From Rhizophagus irregularis (taxonomy: Eukaryota; Glomeromycota; Glomeromycetes; Glomerales; Glomeraceae), in contig NC_089455.1 of assembly GCF_026210795.1 (NCBI RefSeq), positions 3,038,001 through 3,102,000 on the forward strand: 64,000 nucleotides of DNA, read 5' to 3'. Shown here in pieces: positions 25,284-35,989 of the stretch; position 1 is the first letter of the stretch; each line of letters starts with the position of its first letter. The position numbers and the translations under genes are program-made. The notes under the pieces are model-generated. The model ran no database searches and had not been told where the DNA came from. It worked only from the letters and a program-made list of their open reading frames with translations.

Positions 25284-26947
25284 TAAAGTTGCCTGCCGAA
25301 ATTAGGGAGTTTCGGCATGTCGAAATTGTCGAAACTATTTCGACATTTTGACATTGGCTCTCTGATTTGCCGAAATGCTGAAATAGTTTCGACATGTCGA
25401 AATTGTCGAACCCTAAAAATATTACGTTTCACGTAATAACTTGGCATCCAATGATCGTAGAAAGATGCACCATAGCTCGTTGGAATCGTCTCATAACGAC
25501 GAGTCGAATGGTGGTTAGATCGTCTTTCTACGATCACTGGATGCCGAGATATTTAACGAAACGTCAAAAATCGGCATTTTGTATTTTGCGATACTGCGCC
25601 ATTTTACGTTTCACTTAATAACTCGGCATCCAATGATCGTAGAAAGATGCGCCATAGCTCGTTGGAATCGTCTCATAACGACGAGTCGAATGGTGGTTAG
25701 ATCGTCTTTCTACGATCACTAGATGCCGAGATATTTAACGAAACGTCAAAAATCGGCATTTTGTATTTTGCGATACTGCGCCATTTTACGTTTCACTTAA
25801 TAACTCGGCATCCAATGATCGTAGAAAGATGCACCATAGCTCGTTGGAATCGTCTCATAACGACGAGTCGAATGGTGGTTAGATCGTCTTTCTACGATCA
25901 CTGGATGCCGAGATATTTAACGAAACGTCAAAAATCAGCATTTTGTATTTTGCGATACTGCGCCATTTTACGTTTCACTTAATAACTCGGCATCCAATGA
26001 TCGTAGAAAGATGCACCATAGCTCGTTGGAATCGTCTCATAACGACATGTCGAATGGTGGTTAGATCGTCTTTCTACGATCACTAGATGCCGAGATATTT
26101 AACGAAACATCAAAAATCGGTATTTTGTATTTTGCAATACTGCGCCATTTTACGTTTCACTTAATAACTCGGCATCCAATGATCGTAGAAAGATGCACCA
26201 TATCTCGTTGGAATCGTCTCATAACGACGAGTCGAATGGTGGTTAGATCGTCTTTCTACGATCACTAGATGCCGAGATATTAGCGAAACGTCAAAAATCG
26301 CATTTTGGATTTTGCGATACTGCGCCATTTGACGCTTCACATAATAACTCGGCATCCAATGATCAGAAAGATGCCATACTGTTGGAATCGTCATAACGAC
26401 GAGTCGAATGGTGGTTAGATCGTCTTTTTACGATCACTGGATGCCGAGATATTTAACGAAACGTCAAAAATCGGCATTTTGTATTTTGCGATACTGCGCC
26501 GTTTGACGTTTCTCCTATTATCTCGGCATCCAGTGATCGTAAAAAGATGATTTAACCACAATTCGACTCGTCGTTATGAGACGATTCCAACGAGTTATGG
26601 TGCATCTTTCTACGATCATTGGATGCCGAGTTATTAAGTGAAACGTCAAACGGCGCAGTATCGCAAAATACAAAATGCCGATTTTTGACGTTTCGTTAAA
26701 TATCTCGGCATCCAGTGATCGTAGAAAGACGATCTAATTACCATTCGACTCGTCGTTATGAGACGATTCCAACGAGCTATGGCGCATCTTTCTACGATCA
26801 TTGGATGCCGAGTTATTACGTGAAACGTAATATTTTTAGGTTTCGACAATTTCGACATGTCGAAACTATTTCAGCATTTCGGCATTTCGACAGGTTTTAG
26901 TTTCGACATTTCGACAATGGCCTGTAGAGTTTCGGCAGGCAACTTTA
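25284..26947. mobile_element. TAAGGTTGC-family TIR element carrying a 182-bp tandem array
   Basis: Inverted ends TAAAGTTGCCTGCCGAAA are flanked by a perfect 8-bp duplication ATTATATA (25276-25283 and 26948-26955). Next to each end are spaced CGAAACT/CGACAT motifs. The middle is a tandem array of 182-bp units that flips orientation near 26500, making the whole element a large imperfect palindrome. Open frames across it (repeating YDHWMPSY-like peptides on either strand) reflect the repeat and are not taken as genes. Confidence 0.85.
25430..26840. repeat. 182-bp tandem repeats, six direct units then inverted units
   Basis: GGCATCCAATGATCGTAG recurs at 25443, 25625, 25807, 25989, 26171 and 26351, giving a 182-bp period (last step 180). 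Each unit is itself a hairpin: CATCCAATGATCGTAGAAAG on one arm and CTTTCTACGATCACTGGATG on the other, separated by the palindrome-rich CGTCTCATAACGACGAGTCG. From about 26500 the units run in the opposite sense to 26830. Single-base differences between units suggest recent amplification with some drift. Confidence 0.85.
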
Positions 26948-28254
26948 ATTATATAAAATCATATTTTCAGGTCAACAGGTCATTCAGGTTATATTGATGT
27001 CATAACCTGAACTGATGCTGAATTGTAATTGCTAAACCTGTCCTGATAAATTCAGTTCAACCTGTCAGGTTACCTGAATTTGGTCAACCTGTTTGGAACT
27101 CTAGCTTTGACCATGATAAGATTGGTGATGTTTTCAAATTTTGGAACAAAGGTGAATTGGACTCCTTCTTGATTGATATTACTAAAGATATTGTGAGATT
27201 TAAAGATGATGATGGTTCTCCCTTAGTTGAAAAAATTAAAGATACTGCAAATCAAGTACATATCTATTTAATAGAGTATTTTTATTTAATAAATATCTAA
27301 TCTATTTTTCTTTTATTATTACAGAAAGGTACTGGTAAATAGACTGCCATATCATCATTTAACTTTGGAGTTTCAGTTACATTGATTGGTGAAGTTGTTT
27401 ACTCTCGTACACTTTCATCTTTAAAAGATAAATGTGTTTGTGCAAGCAAAATCTTGCCAGAATCAAAAAATAAGAAATTTGAAGGAGATAAAGACTTGTT
27501 TGTTAAACAATTGGGTCAAGCTTTATCCTATGCTTCAAAATTGATTTCCTATGCTCAAGGTTTTATGTTAATGCATGAAGCTACTAAGGATCATAATTGG
27601 GATTTGAATATTATATAATTATTAATTAATTACTTCTGTAAAAATTTTACTGTTATTATTTACTGATAAATTATATTGTTCTAATGTATGTTAAGTAATT
27701 GATAAACTAAGAAGAGACATGTATTTTTTTAATATGTGTCCAAAGATTTGTTGTTGCGCTTTTAATAACAATATATTTATTTGGCATTACAATAATTGCA
27801 TTTTGCAGTAATTTTATTGTCTTGCCCTCTTTTTTCTAGTGAAATACTAGATTTAGATTTTCAGAAGTTTCTATATCTGTACATTATAATAAATTATAAT
27901 AAAAAAATTTATATTTAATTAATATAGTTTACTTTAAAATAATATAAATATAAATTTAAAAATTACCATTTTTAATGATATATTTGAAATTATAATGCAA
28001 GATGCTTTTACAAATATATTTAAAGTTTATAAAGTAAAGATTTTTTTTGATACAATAATTAAAAAAAATAATGATCTTTATTTATTTACATTTATTGATA
28101 ATATGTCATATGTGTAACTAAATTCAAATCAATCAAATCAAATCAAATATTTGAAATATTTGATAAGTCAAATCAAATCAAATAAACCCATTATTTGAAT
28201 TTAGTTAAATCAAATATCAAATATCAAATTAAATTGCAGATCCCTAATAAATAC

Positions 28255-29537
28255 TACTAATTACAATAATTATTATTAAAATATATTTCTGATTTTAATT
28301 ACTAAATTACTCATTATATACAATACAAAATACTTCATGTATGCTATACATGTTGCCCAAATTATTTTGGGCTGCTGTAATTATAAATAAAATTCTAAAT
28401 TCAATTAATTCAATTATGACATTCCAAATTATTTTGGCACTTTACTATATAATAAATTACATATAAACTGAATGAATTACGGCATCCCAAATTATAATTA
28501 TAGCATCCCAAAATAATTTGGGCAGCATATATATCATGGCCACTCTGAAACTTCTGATGAATTTTCTTATAGACCAAGCTTAAAAGAATAACTATTATGC
28601 ATGGTAGTTTTCTTGTTGGAAAATGTCAACGAACAATCACAAAACATTCAAGAGATCTTAAAAATACGTGTACAAAAAAATTTCTGCATAAATCTCAATA
28701 TTCATAATTTATCTGAAACAAAATAAACTTGCTTTTTCCTTCACAAACAACTATTTATACCATAATTTCTTATATAATTTTTAGATGTATAACAAACAGG
28801 TCTTTCCTCTTTATACTAATATTTAGCAGTAGTACTAAAAAGTTGCAAGGTTGATTTATTAGCAGATAAAATTTTTTCCCATTAGTCATAATATTATTTT
28901 ATGCCTACTTTATATGTCTTTACTTGTGTGCTTCAATTAACATAGGAGTTGCTTTGGAAAGTTTTTTTTACATAACCAATACTTGATGAAAGATAACTTT
29001 TAATTGTTATATATTATACTTTTCACCAGTTTTTCACCTGTATTTTTCAATTTTCTTGCTAAAGTTCTTGTAAAAAGGATGTATCATGCCTTACATATTG
29101 ACTGAGTGTATGAAATGCACTTGCAGTAATTTTTTTTTAGGTCTTCTATTCCCTCTAAGATGCTCCAAAAACTAGTTTTTTTTGATTTTTTTTGTTTTTA
29201 TAAATTGTTGACAATAAAAAAATTACAAGGGGTTGTGTAATTCTTTAATATTATATATACTATTATTTCATAAGTCTAAAAGAATTTATTATAGGTTTTC
29301 CTTTTATGCAAGTCATTATTTTGGAATTTATCACGAAAATAAAGGGCGTTAATGATGTAGTCACAAATGTAAGATTTATTATATATTTAAGTGGTACAAA
29401 TTTAGTTTATTTTTGGTGATGTACTGTATTTTGCGGGCCACAGTACCTCTTATGCACAGTATTTTACAAAAAAGAACTTCCATTTTCTACCGATTTTATT
29501 ATTTAAAATAATTTAATAAATACCTAGATATTACGCA
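28255..29537. other. A/T-rich interval with one MITE, no gene
   Basis: Apart from the MITE at 28345-28533 I see nothing coding. Sequence such as TTTTTTTTGATTTTTTTTGT and AATTATAATAAAAAAATT dominates. Confidence 0.4.
28345..28533. mobile_element. TATACATGYTGCCCAAAT-family MITE, copy 1
   Basis: Ends TATACATGTTGCCCAAATTA and (other strand) TATATGCTGCCCAAATTATT frame about 190 bp. Internal copies of CATCCCAAATTA/TTCCAAATTATTTTGG make a compound palindrome. A closely similar copy in the same orientation is at 40003-40179. Probable TA target. Confidence 0.75.
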
Positions 29538-30845
29538 AGGACCCCGAACAATATATATATAGGTCAGATAAAAAATTCAAAATTTACTAAGGTCAATAAG
29601 CAAATATTTTTCATATCTGCTAAGCAAACTTTTATCTAACCCATAAATTTTTTACACTGCTAAGCAACTTATTTTATGACATATATATATTTATATATAA
29701 TTTTTTTTATAAAATATGTATATAAAAAAAACTAAAAAAACAAAAATTTTTGAAATAATGTATGGATAAAGCTATTATTATTTTTTTGTAATATTACAAC
29801 TTATAAATGTTTCTTATTAATATTTCGTATATCTGTTCTGTGACTTCAGAGCGTAATTTAGGCACTTCAGTCAAAGGAAACATCCAAATCCTTCTTAAGT
29901 AAAGTTGTTCAGCAGGTTCGAATCTACTTACATATAAAATTTTATCATGATTGAATAGATATTTATGGATTTATTCATGTTTTTTGTAACGTCACCAATA
30001 CGCGGAATTTTTATTTTTAAAATTTACTGTAAAATTTGTTAAAAAAAATATTTTTAAAAAATTTTCTAAGTAAAAATGAAATAACTTTTATTGATTATTA
30101 CAAAAATTATAGTGTAAAATTATAAAAAACAGAAAAACACTTATTTTTTCCTTTCCACCCACCTGTTGCTCTCATTTTAAATATATATTTTTTAAATGTT
30201 ACATGGACGTGTAAGGATCCTGAAATATACATAAAAGGGTCAAGGTCAGAGTTTGCGTATAATGAGTCAAAAAATCATGTAGATCATTCCTTTTATGGAT
30301 AATCCCAGCCAAAATAATATTTCCTAATTTAGATAATGGCTGAAATTATCATAATTCCGGCCCTGAAAGAATGCGTATTTTGGACCACTTCTGGACCTGA
30401 CCTCTACATATATATTTCGGGATCCTGATGCGTATATGATTTATGATTTTAATGTTACGTGGACGCGTATTTGTTTTATCAAAAACACATTACATGATCA
30501 TGTTCCCTGTATTACGTATACAATTAACTTATTCTTTGTATTAAAAATAGTAAATTTTTTTTATACAAACATGTTTATAACTTTGTTTACATATTTTATT
30601 AGATTTTTTTAATGTGAAAATGTAAATATATATTATATTATATATATATATTAAAAAATTCTATTCTGCTACGCAAATATATATCTAACTATTAATAATT
30701 TAATACTCTGCTACGTATAATTATATCTGACTATTTAAAAATTATATTATCAAATAAGCAATAATAAATCTCACATAGGAAAAATTTTTATATGTTGGTT
30801 AAGCAAACTCAAAACCTACCTTTATATATATTGTTCGGGGTCCTA
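29538..30845. mobile_element. AGGACCCCGAA-family TIR element, copy 2, with nested insertion
   Basis: Inverted ends AGGACCCCGAACAATATATA are flanked by the near-perfect 8-bp pair ATTACGCA (29530-29537) and ATTACGTA (30846-30853). Most of the interior matches the element at 19994-21074 in reverse orientation, except for a 213-bp insertion at 30214-30426. No transposase frame. Confidence 0.85.
30214..30426. mobile_element. Nested AGGATCCYGAA MITE with decayed 8-bp TSD
   Basis: Ends AGGATCCTGAAATATACAT and (other strand) AGGATCCCGAAATATATATG are inverted. The 8-bp flanks are GACGTGTA (30206-30213) and GATGCGTA (30427-30434). The uninterrupted sister element at 19994-21074 has GACGCGTA at this place. 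The ends resemble those of the host element, so both belong to one superfamily. Confidence 0.85.
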
Positions 30846-30853
30846 TTACGTAT

Positions 30854-32715
30854 GATAAATACCCAATTATTATATAAGTTTTATACATATCTACTAATAA
30901 TAAAAATTCACGTAATAGTGAGGATATAAGGTCAAACCCTCTGAAATCTGTATCATACCTGGAGCCCCTAAATCATTTTAGTCATGTGATTCTCATTTTT
31001 TTATATATCTGCCAATCTTATGTTATAAGACAGCAGTGTTTCACAAAATGTTTGATTTAAGCAGTTTTGGCGGGTGATTGTCCAAACTCCAACGTTAGTT
31101 AATAGTATTCCCCTCCATCTGTAGGATTGGCAAAGATAGGATGAAGGTTTTACTCATCTTGTTGGATATGGTTGTAATTCCATTTGATCGGGATGATTGT
31201 GATTCTTGATTAGTAGGAATTGAGAACATTGATCTAGCTCTGGAATTTTATCATCCCCAATGATATCACTTCAAGATTTTTCATGATATTATAAGTAAGC
31301 TTTCTATGATTATCAAGAGACTGGTTGACTGATTCTGAAGTTTTGCCTTTTTTCTTAATACGCTGCTTTGTTTTGAAGTCGACATATTGGTTATATTAGC
31401 TTTGCTAATACTTCTTATCAATACAATTCTTCCAGCTACTTTTATAGCAGTTTTAATTTTTGCAGGAGAAAACATTCCCCAGATTTTAAATAGCAATTAC
31501 ACACTGCATTTCATCATTTGTTAATAAATCAATAAAGATGACGCGTAAACATTCTGAAATCCTATATATGAAATGATTGCCAAAAAATGTCTATCCGATT
31601 ATCATTTTGTTAGTTTGGTAGTAGCGTAATTAGAATAAGGTTCTTTTTGAGCATATATGACAGGAAGAAAAAAAAGGTGATAACTCTCTATTCTAACAAA
31701 GAAATTACACAAATTTACATGAATTTCTAAAATTGAACTTATAATGTAATTACATAATCACGTTTTCATATTTAAACGCGTAAATTCTAAATTTTCTAAT
31801 TAACTTAACTACATTTACCACATGATCATATGATCACATTTTATCCAAATTCTTATTACATGAAATTTTTTTTTTTAGTGATGCAACCGCGTCTCTTTAT
31901 TGATTAATATGTCGTACATGTACAAAAAACATCTAGACGTAGATAAATCTACTTACGTGGAATTACAAGCTAATGATTCATATGAGTCATATTAAAAAAT
32001 TTATACTCATAGATACACGTGATCATTGATCATATCAAATGTGTGTAAAATTTTAACCCTTACCACATGAGTCAATTGAGTTATATATATGGCAAACTTA
32101 TACAGTTGGCTGAATAATCTTCGTGAACCATGGATGTGAACTGTTCAGGTATCAGTTTATAGTTTTTTTTATTCTTTTGCATAAAAAATCGGTAAGTAAA
32201 AATTTTTTTACATAAGACTCAGGGGGGGTGGTAATGCCGTTTGGTTGCAGAGGAAAGAAAGTAATCCAACCTTACTATCGTTCGATTACCCTAATAACTG
32301 TCTGGGACGCAGTAAGTTTTCTCTGGCCATTCGTGAATCGTCCCTCCAAAAAATGGAGTCTTCGGAAACAAATAGCATATCTTGAGATCAGTCAGAGACG
32401 TTTAATATAAAAGATTGTTAATATGCAAATTAGAAAGCGTCGTCCATATGTTGTGAATCTGACATATACTATCTAGAAGGGAAAGATAGCCAGATATATA
32501 TTTGAAACATCAGCCAGTTGTGGATTAACAGAAAACAAGGAGATAGCTAACAGAAGAACGGAAAGTATAAGAACATTGGAGTGGACTCCAGATCTTGCTC
32601 TAACATCAGAAGAAAAATTGAAATGCGATTATCATTTGGGGAATTGTGTCGAGTTGGTACCTTAGGAATTGCTAAGCGGATGAATAAAGAAATCTAATGT
32701 AATTATGTATACGCG
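30854..32715. other. No gene recognised
   Basis: Short open frames at 31281-31496 (minus) and 32228-32410 (plus) lack recognisable domains. From about 32420 to 32700 a plus-strand frame with peptides such as IANRRTESIRTLEWTPDLAL looks weakly coding but is broken by stops. It may belong upstream of the broken gene at 32716. Confidence 0.35.
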
Positions 32716-33336
32716 ATGCATGAATACAAAAATGATAGTGATGGACCCGTATCCAATATATCAGAAAGTAGCGAACAAAATGAATCGGAAGGGCTAGGCC
32801 TTAGTGTGTCCATGATAGTTTGTACATTCGTTGATGAATCCATCCGCCACAACATCGCAGCCTCTATTCATATTACTCTCATCGATAGCAAAGACCTAGA
32901 AAAGCATGATAACTTCTATGAATATATTGCAGAATTTGGTTTTGAATATATTATTGTAATCGGAGAGATATATAATGGGTTGCTCTTTCTAGATTGCTAT
33001 GGACGAGTTTTAAAATAGCAAGAAATGCAATTGGCAATATGGCCATTAGGAAATTCATTAGAGGAGGTGGAGTTAAAATTAAAATCTAATCGACTAGATC
33101 GAGTAATATGGACTGTCGAATATGATGGTATCAAGTATAAAGCACTTCCTGGTATGTTCAAATGCATTATTATAATGGGAGTGAAGAGGTGCTATTTTTT
33201 TATTAACTTCTTTTCAGATTATGATTTAGAGATGGCTGAAAATTATGATTTAAAGATGGCTGAACAAGCAAGAAAAACAAGAACTAATGGTGTGAAAAAC
33301 AAGCATTTAACGAACAAAAAGAACAAAAAGAAGTAA
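32716..33336 (+). pseudogene. Hypothetical gene with one in-frame TAG
   Basis: A single frame runs from an ATG through an acidic, Ser-rich start and SIHITLIDSKDLEKHDNFYE, meets TAG at 33016, then continues in the same frame (QEMQLAIWPLGNSLEEVELK, RVIWTVEYDGIKYKALP). An intron (33152-33217, GTATGT...TTCAG) leads to a charged coiled-coil-like tail (DLEMAENYDLKMAEQARK). Apart from the single stop the gene is intact, so it is either freshly inactivated, polymorphic or needs readthrough. The family is not recognised. Confidence 0.45.
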
Positions 33337-35989
33337 TTGAAATTCAAAGACGACTTAGTAATAATATAAACTGCAAAAAAATTTTAATTAAATAATTCAG
33401 ATTAGCTTACTCTACTTTATCTAAAGCAAAATAAAATCCTCTATTCGGCATAATATTGCTAATTATAAAAGATTTCCCTATCAAATGAATAAAAAAATTT
33501 TTTTTTAGCGTTAATTTTATTTTTCCGTACCAACCAAAATTTGTCATATGATATGTGAAAGCAGAACCAGTAAAGATGACAGAGACAGCGCCGCTGAATG
33601 ATCCACCCTCACCCAATCATTCAAAAGTAGCAGAAACACCGACGACGCCAGTAGATAGAATTTACGCGGAGTTGGGAAATTTTGCCACATATATAATATA
33701 TATTGTTATTAGCACGTCTGAAATGTGTGTCAGGTTGACGGCGCAATGTGGCGCAACGATTTTTTCCATTGCAATTTTTTTTATTTAAAATAAAACCTTT
33801 AAATTACTACACTAGATGTATTTTCGTCCGCTCTGCAGGAATTTTCTTGATATGTAGAGTTTTCTCTAAATTTTTACTAACTCTTTGTAATTAATTTCTT
33901 AGATTAGTGCTGTTTTAATTAATTATAGATTAAATTTTAGTCAGTTAATTCAGTTAATTCAGTATAAGAATGTTTATTTCTATTTTTTTTCATATTATTA
34001 TTTGTATTAATTAAATTATGTAAAGAATTATGAATTTTTTCATTAACTTTAAGATACTTTTCTTTAAGATGTTTTAACATGTTAACAAGTATACCACCCA
34101 TTTTTCCAAAGTAATATTTGCATTTTGGTTCATAGTGAGTTGAGTAAAGGTCCTTTAATAAAATGAAGTCAAATTGGACTTTCTTTCTACTTTGTTTCTT
34201 TGGAGGTAGGCTTTAATTTATATGTATAGAAAGTAAAAACACAAATTAAAAAAAAAATAATCTGATAATCATCTCACTAGACTCATTAGAGATATCACGT
34301 AAATTATTTATTATTAACTACTTATTAACTACTTATTAATTTACATAATTTCGATTTACTTAATAAGTACTTATTAAGTTAGGGTGCTGTCAGATATTAC
34401 CTAATATTTTAGAAGGAGGGGGTAACTAAAGATCTTAGGTTGTTACATCCTAGGGGGTAAGCTCTTATATTAAAGTGATATTAGGTAATATCTGACAGTG
34501 CCCTTATTATTAAAAATAATTAACTTAAAAATTAAAAAATCCCATCTTATTTTGCTTATTCAAGGAGACTGTTGATTTACAATCACAATAAGGCGTTACT
34601 TAGGTAATTCGGAATGTTCGTTCTTTCTAATTTTGTGCTTATTGATAATGATGTATTATGATTCATATGTCAATTTCAAAACGAGTTTATTTTAAAGCAA
34701 AAGACAAAAAGAATTGCGCGCACCGTTATACATTACTTGAACCAAAAATAAAAACTAAATCGATTATTAAATATTTATTAACACTTGTTAACTGGGAGAA
34801 TAATAAATGTTAAACATAAGAAATTAATGGCCCGATTCTTTCGAGATACGGATTTTATCCTTATCTTGAATTTTAATACAATTTCCTTAAAATGTTCTAA
34901 GTTCGAAGATTATACGCGCCTGTTATAGACTTATAGTACTCCCATCTGCCTTATCGTTTGCGCAATCTTCATCCGCTAACCCTTTTTACATACAGTAGAA
35001 AGAAGGAGAACTTTAATTTCATTGTCTTCGATACCTTTTTTTCATCTTACAAAGAAAATTCTGGATAGGATCTCCTTTTAAGATTTATTAAATATTGTAT
35101 ATACGTTATCGGAATATTCGTTGTCGCATTTGACTTTACCAAAAGCTCACATTCATTTGCTTTAAAATACAACAAATTTTCCCATGCTAAGTGTTTTAAT
35201 GATTTTTTGTTTATTCTTAATTTGATTTTATTACGTAGTAGTTTTCACAAGGGCGTTTAAGTTTAAGGAATTTTCTTCAAAAAAATTTTTTACGGTATAG
35301 GTAATCCGAAAAGATCCGATCATTCAACTACTAAAATTAAAAGTTTGCTTATTAATATATTGAATCGAATCAAAGGCTCAAAATAAAAGTGAATTCTAAT
35401 TAAATAATAATGCTTTGTATCAAACTTTCGTAAGCCGAATGCCTGTGGTTTCTGTAAAACTCCGTGAATTTAATAACGAAATTCTGTGAACATCAAATCA
35501 CTGATAGGTATGTATGGATTATACGAATCAAGAGAGATAATGAAAACCTATGATGCAACGCAGAATGACTTTCTATGTACAGTATGTATATTGTCTACAG
35601 CAGTATAGATGGGCGTATGTTTACAAATGAATTTCTTTACTGTATTGGACGCGAAACATTATACAAATCATAAACTTAAAAATTAAATGAAAAGTACTTG
35701 TAAGGAAATTTACATGGTCTATTAATTGACTAATAAAATTGGTATAAAACTGATGGGTACACCTCTAATTCACTTCAAATTCCATCCAATTTTAATACTC
35801 CTTTCATATTCTCAAATATTCACGAAAATAAAACTCTAAAATTTCGTTCGATAAACATAGTTAAAAGGTATGTATTGATCATTATTTGAGAAAAATTAAA
35901 TAAATGTAAAAGTCAAAAAGAACAACCTCTTAAGTATGAACATTTTTTTTTGATACTTATTGGTTATATAAAAAAAATTGCCTTTAAAG
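33337..35989. other. Intergenic region with one short frame and one MITE
   Basis: A short ATG frame at 33576-33788 starts with a plausible polar, Pro-rich peptide (MTETAPLNDPPSPNHSKVAE). It then loses coding character after about 35 codons, so it could be a first exon or chance. A 124-bp MITE lies at 34381-34504. TTATTAACTAC repeats occur near 34315-34380. The last kilobase precedes the small gene at 35990 and probably includes its promoter. Confidence 0.4.
34381..34504. mobile_element. Small MITE, 124 bp
   Basis: Ends AGGGTGCTGTCAGATATTAC and (other strand) AGGGCACTGTCAGATATTAC form 25-bp inverted repeats continuing into CTAAT. Internal GGGGG tracts and no coding potential. Target duplication unclear. 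Confidence 0.75.

Larger units (their letters stand above)
24290..27103. mobile_element. hAT-like element inserted in the 6PGDH fragment
   Basis: Ends TAGAGTTCGAATGGGTCGGG and (other strand) TAGAGTTCCAAACAGGTTGA match the TIR type of the MITE at 15338-15683. Both lead into GGTCAGGTTATATCAGGTT-type subterminal repeats (24880-24950 and 26965-27095). The insertion point splits the 6PGDH reading frame. A clean 8-bp duplication is not visible; flanks share only CTTTG. Two further elements (24313-24833 and 25284-26947) are nested inside. Confidence 0.65.
24150..27618 (+). pseudogene. gnd: Fragment of 6-phosphogluconate dehydrogenase, interrupted by nested elements
   Basis: The pieces flanking a 2.8-kb insertion read as consecutive 6PGDH sequence: KWIGETGAERYVKMMHNSIE and YSDVQLICEAYRLMKEG (24160-24288), then FDHDKIGDVFKFWNKGELDS, KDIVRFKDDDG (27106-27255), an intron (GTACATATC...TTACAG, ending at 27324), KGTGK, a TAG, TAISSFNFGVSVTLIGEVVY and ISYAQGFMLMHEAT. 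The VKM-HN-IEY catalytic block and KGTGKWT motif are characteristic of the family, but the Trp codon of KGTGKWT is TAG. The N-terminal Rossmann domain and the C-terminus after WDLN are missing. The retained intron argues against a retrocopy. 6PGDH catalyses the NADP-dependent step of the pentose phosphate pathway; this copy is dead. Confidence 0.85.
8716..28246. mobile_element. Possible large hAT-like composite element (TIR plus 8-bp TSD)
   Basis: The left end (8716) reads TAGGGTTTTGCAAAATTAAA and the right end (28246), on the other strand, TAGGGATCTGCAATTTAAT. Both lead into arrays of TTTGATTTGATT (8790-8860 and 28115-28225) followed by GTGTAACT or GTTACAC. Immediately outside lies the perfect 8-bp repeat ATAAATAC (8708-8715 and 28247-28254). 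TAGGG...TGCAA ends, subterminal repeats and an 8-bp duplication are typical of hAT transposons. Inside are a CRN-like gene, several decayed gene fragments and many nested smaller elements; I see no hAT transposase. The ends could instead be two unrelated solo ends with a chance flanking match. Confidence 0.45.

Noticed and set aside
25430-26840. CRISPR-like regular repeats
   Set aside because: The period is 182 bp with no unique spacers, units are palindromic throughout, they flip orientation, and the genome is eukaryotic. This is a tandem array in a transposable element.
25277-26900. Several overlapping open frames encoding YDHWMPSY-like peptides
   Set aside because: They appear on both strands and repeat with the 182-bp unit, so the sequence constraint is on the DNA repeat, not on a protein.
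24282-27111. An 8-bp target duplication for the hAT-like element in the 6PGDH fragment
   Set aside because: Flanks TTCTTTGG and GCTTTGAC do not match when aligned flush; only CTTTG is shared. The element is called from its ends and from the split reading frame.
9085-28246. hAT transposase (BED finger or hATC dimerisation domain) inside the large bounded block
   Set aside because: None of the fragments shows a recognisable BED or hATC motif, so no autonomous transposase is claimed.
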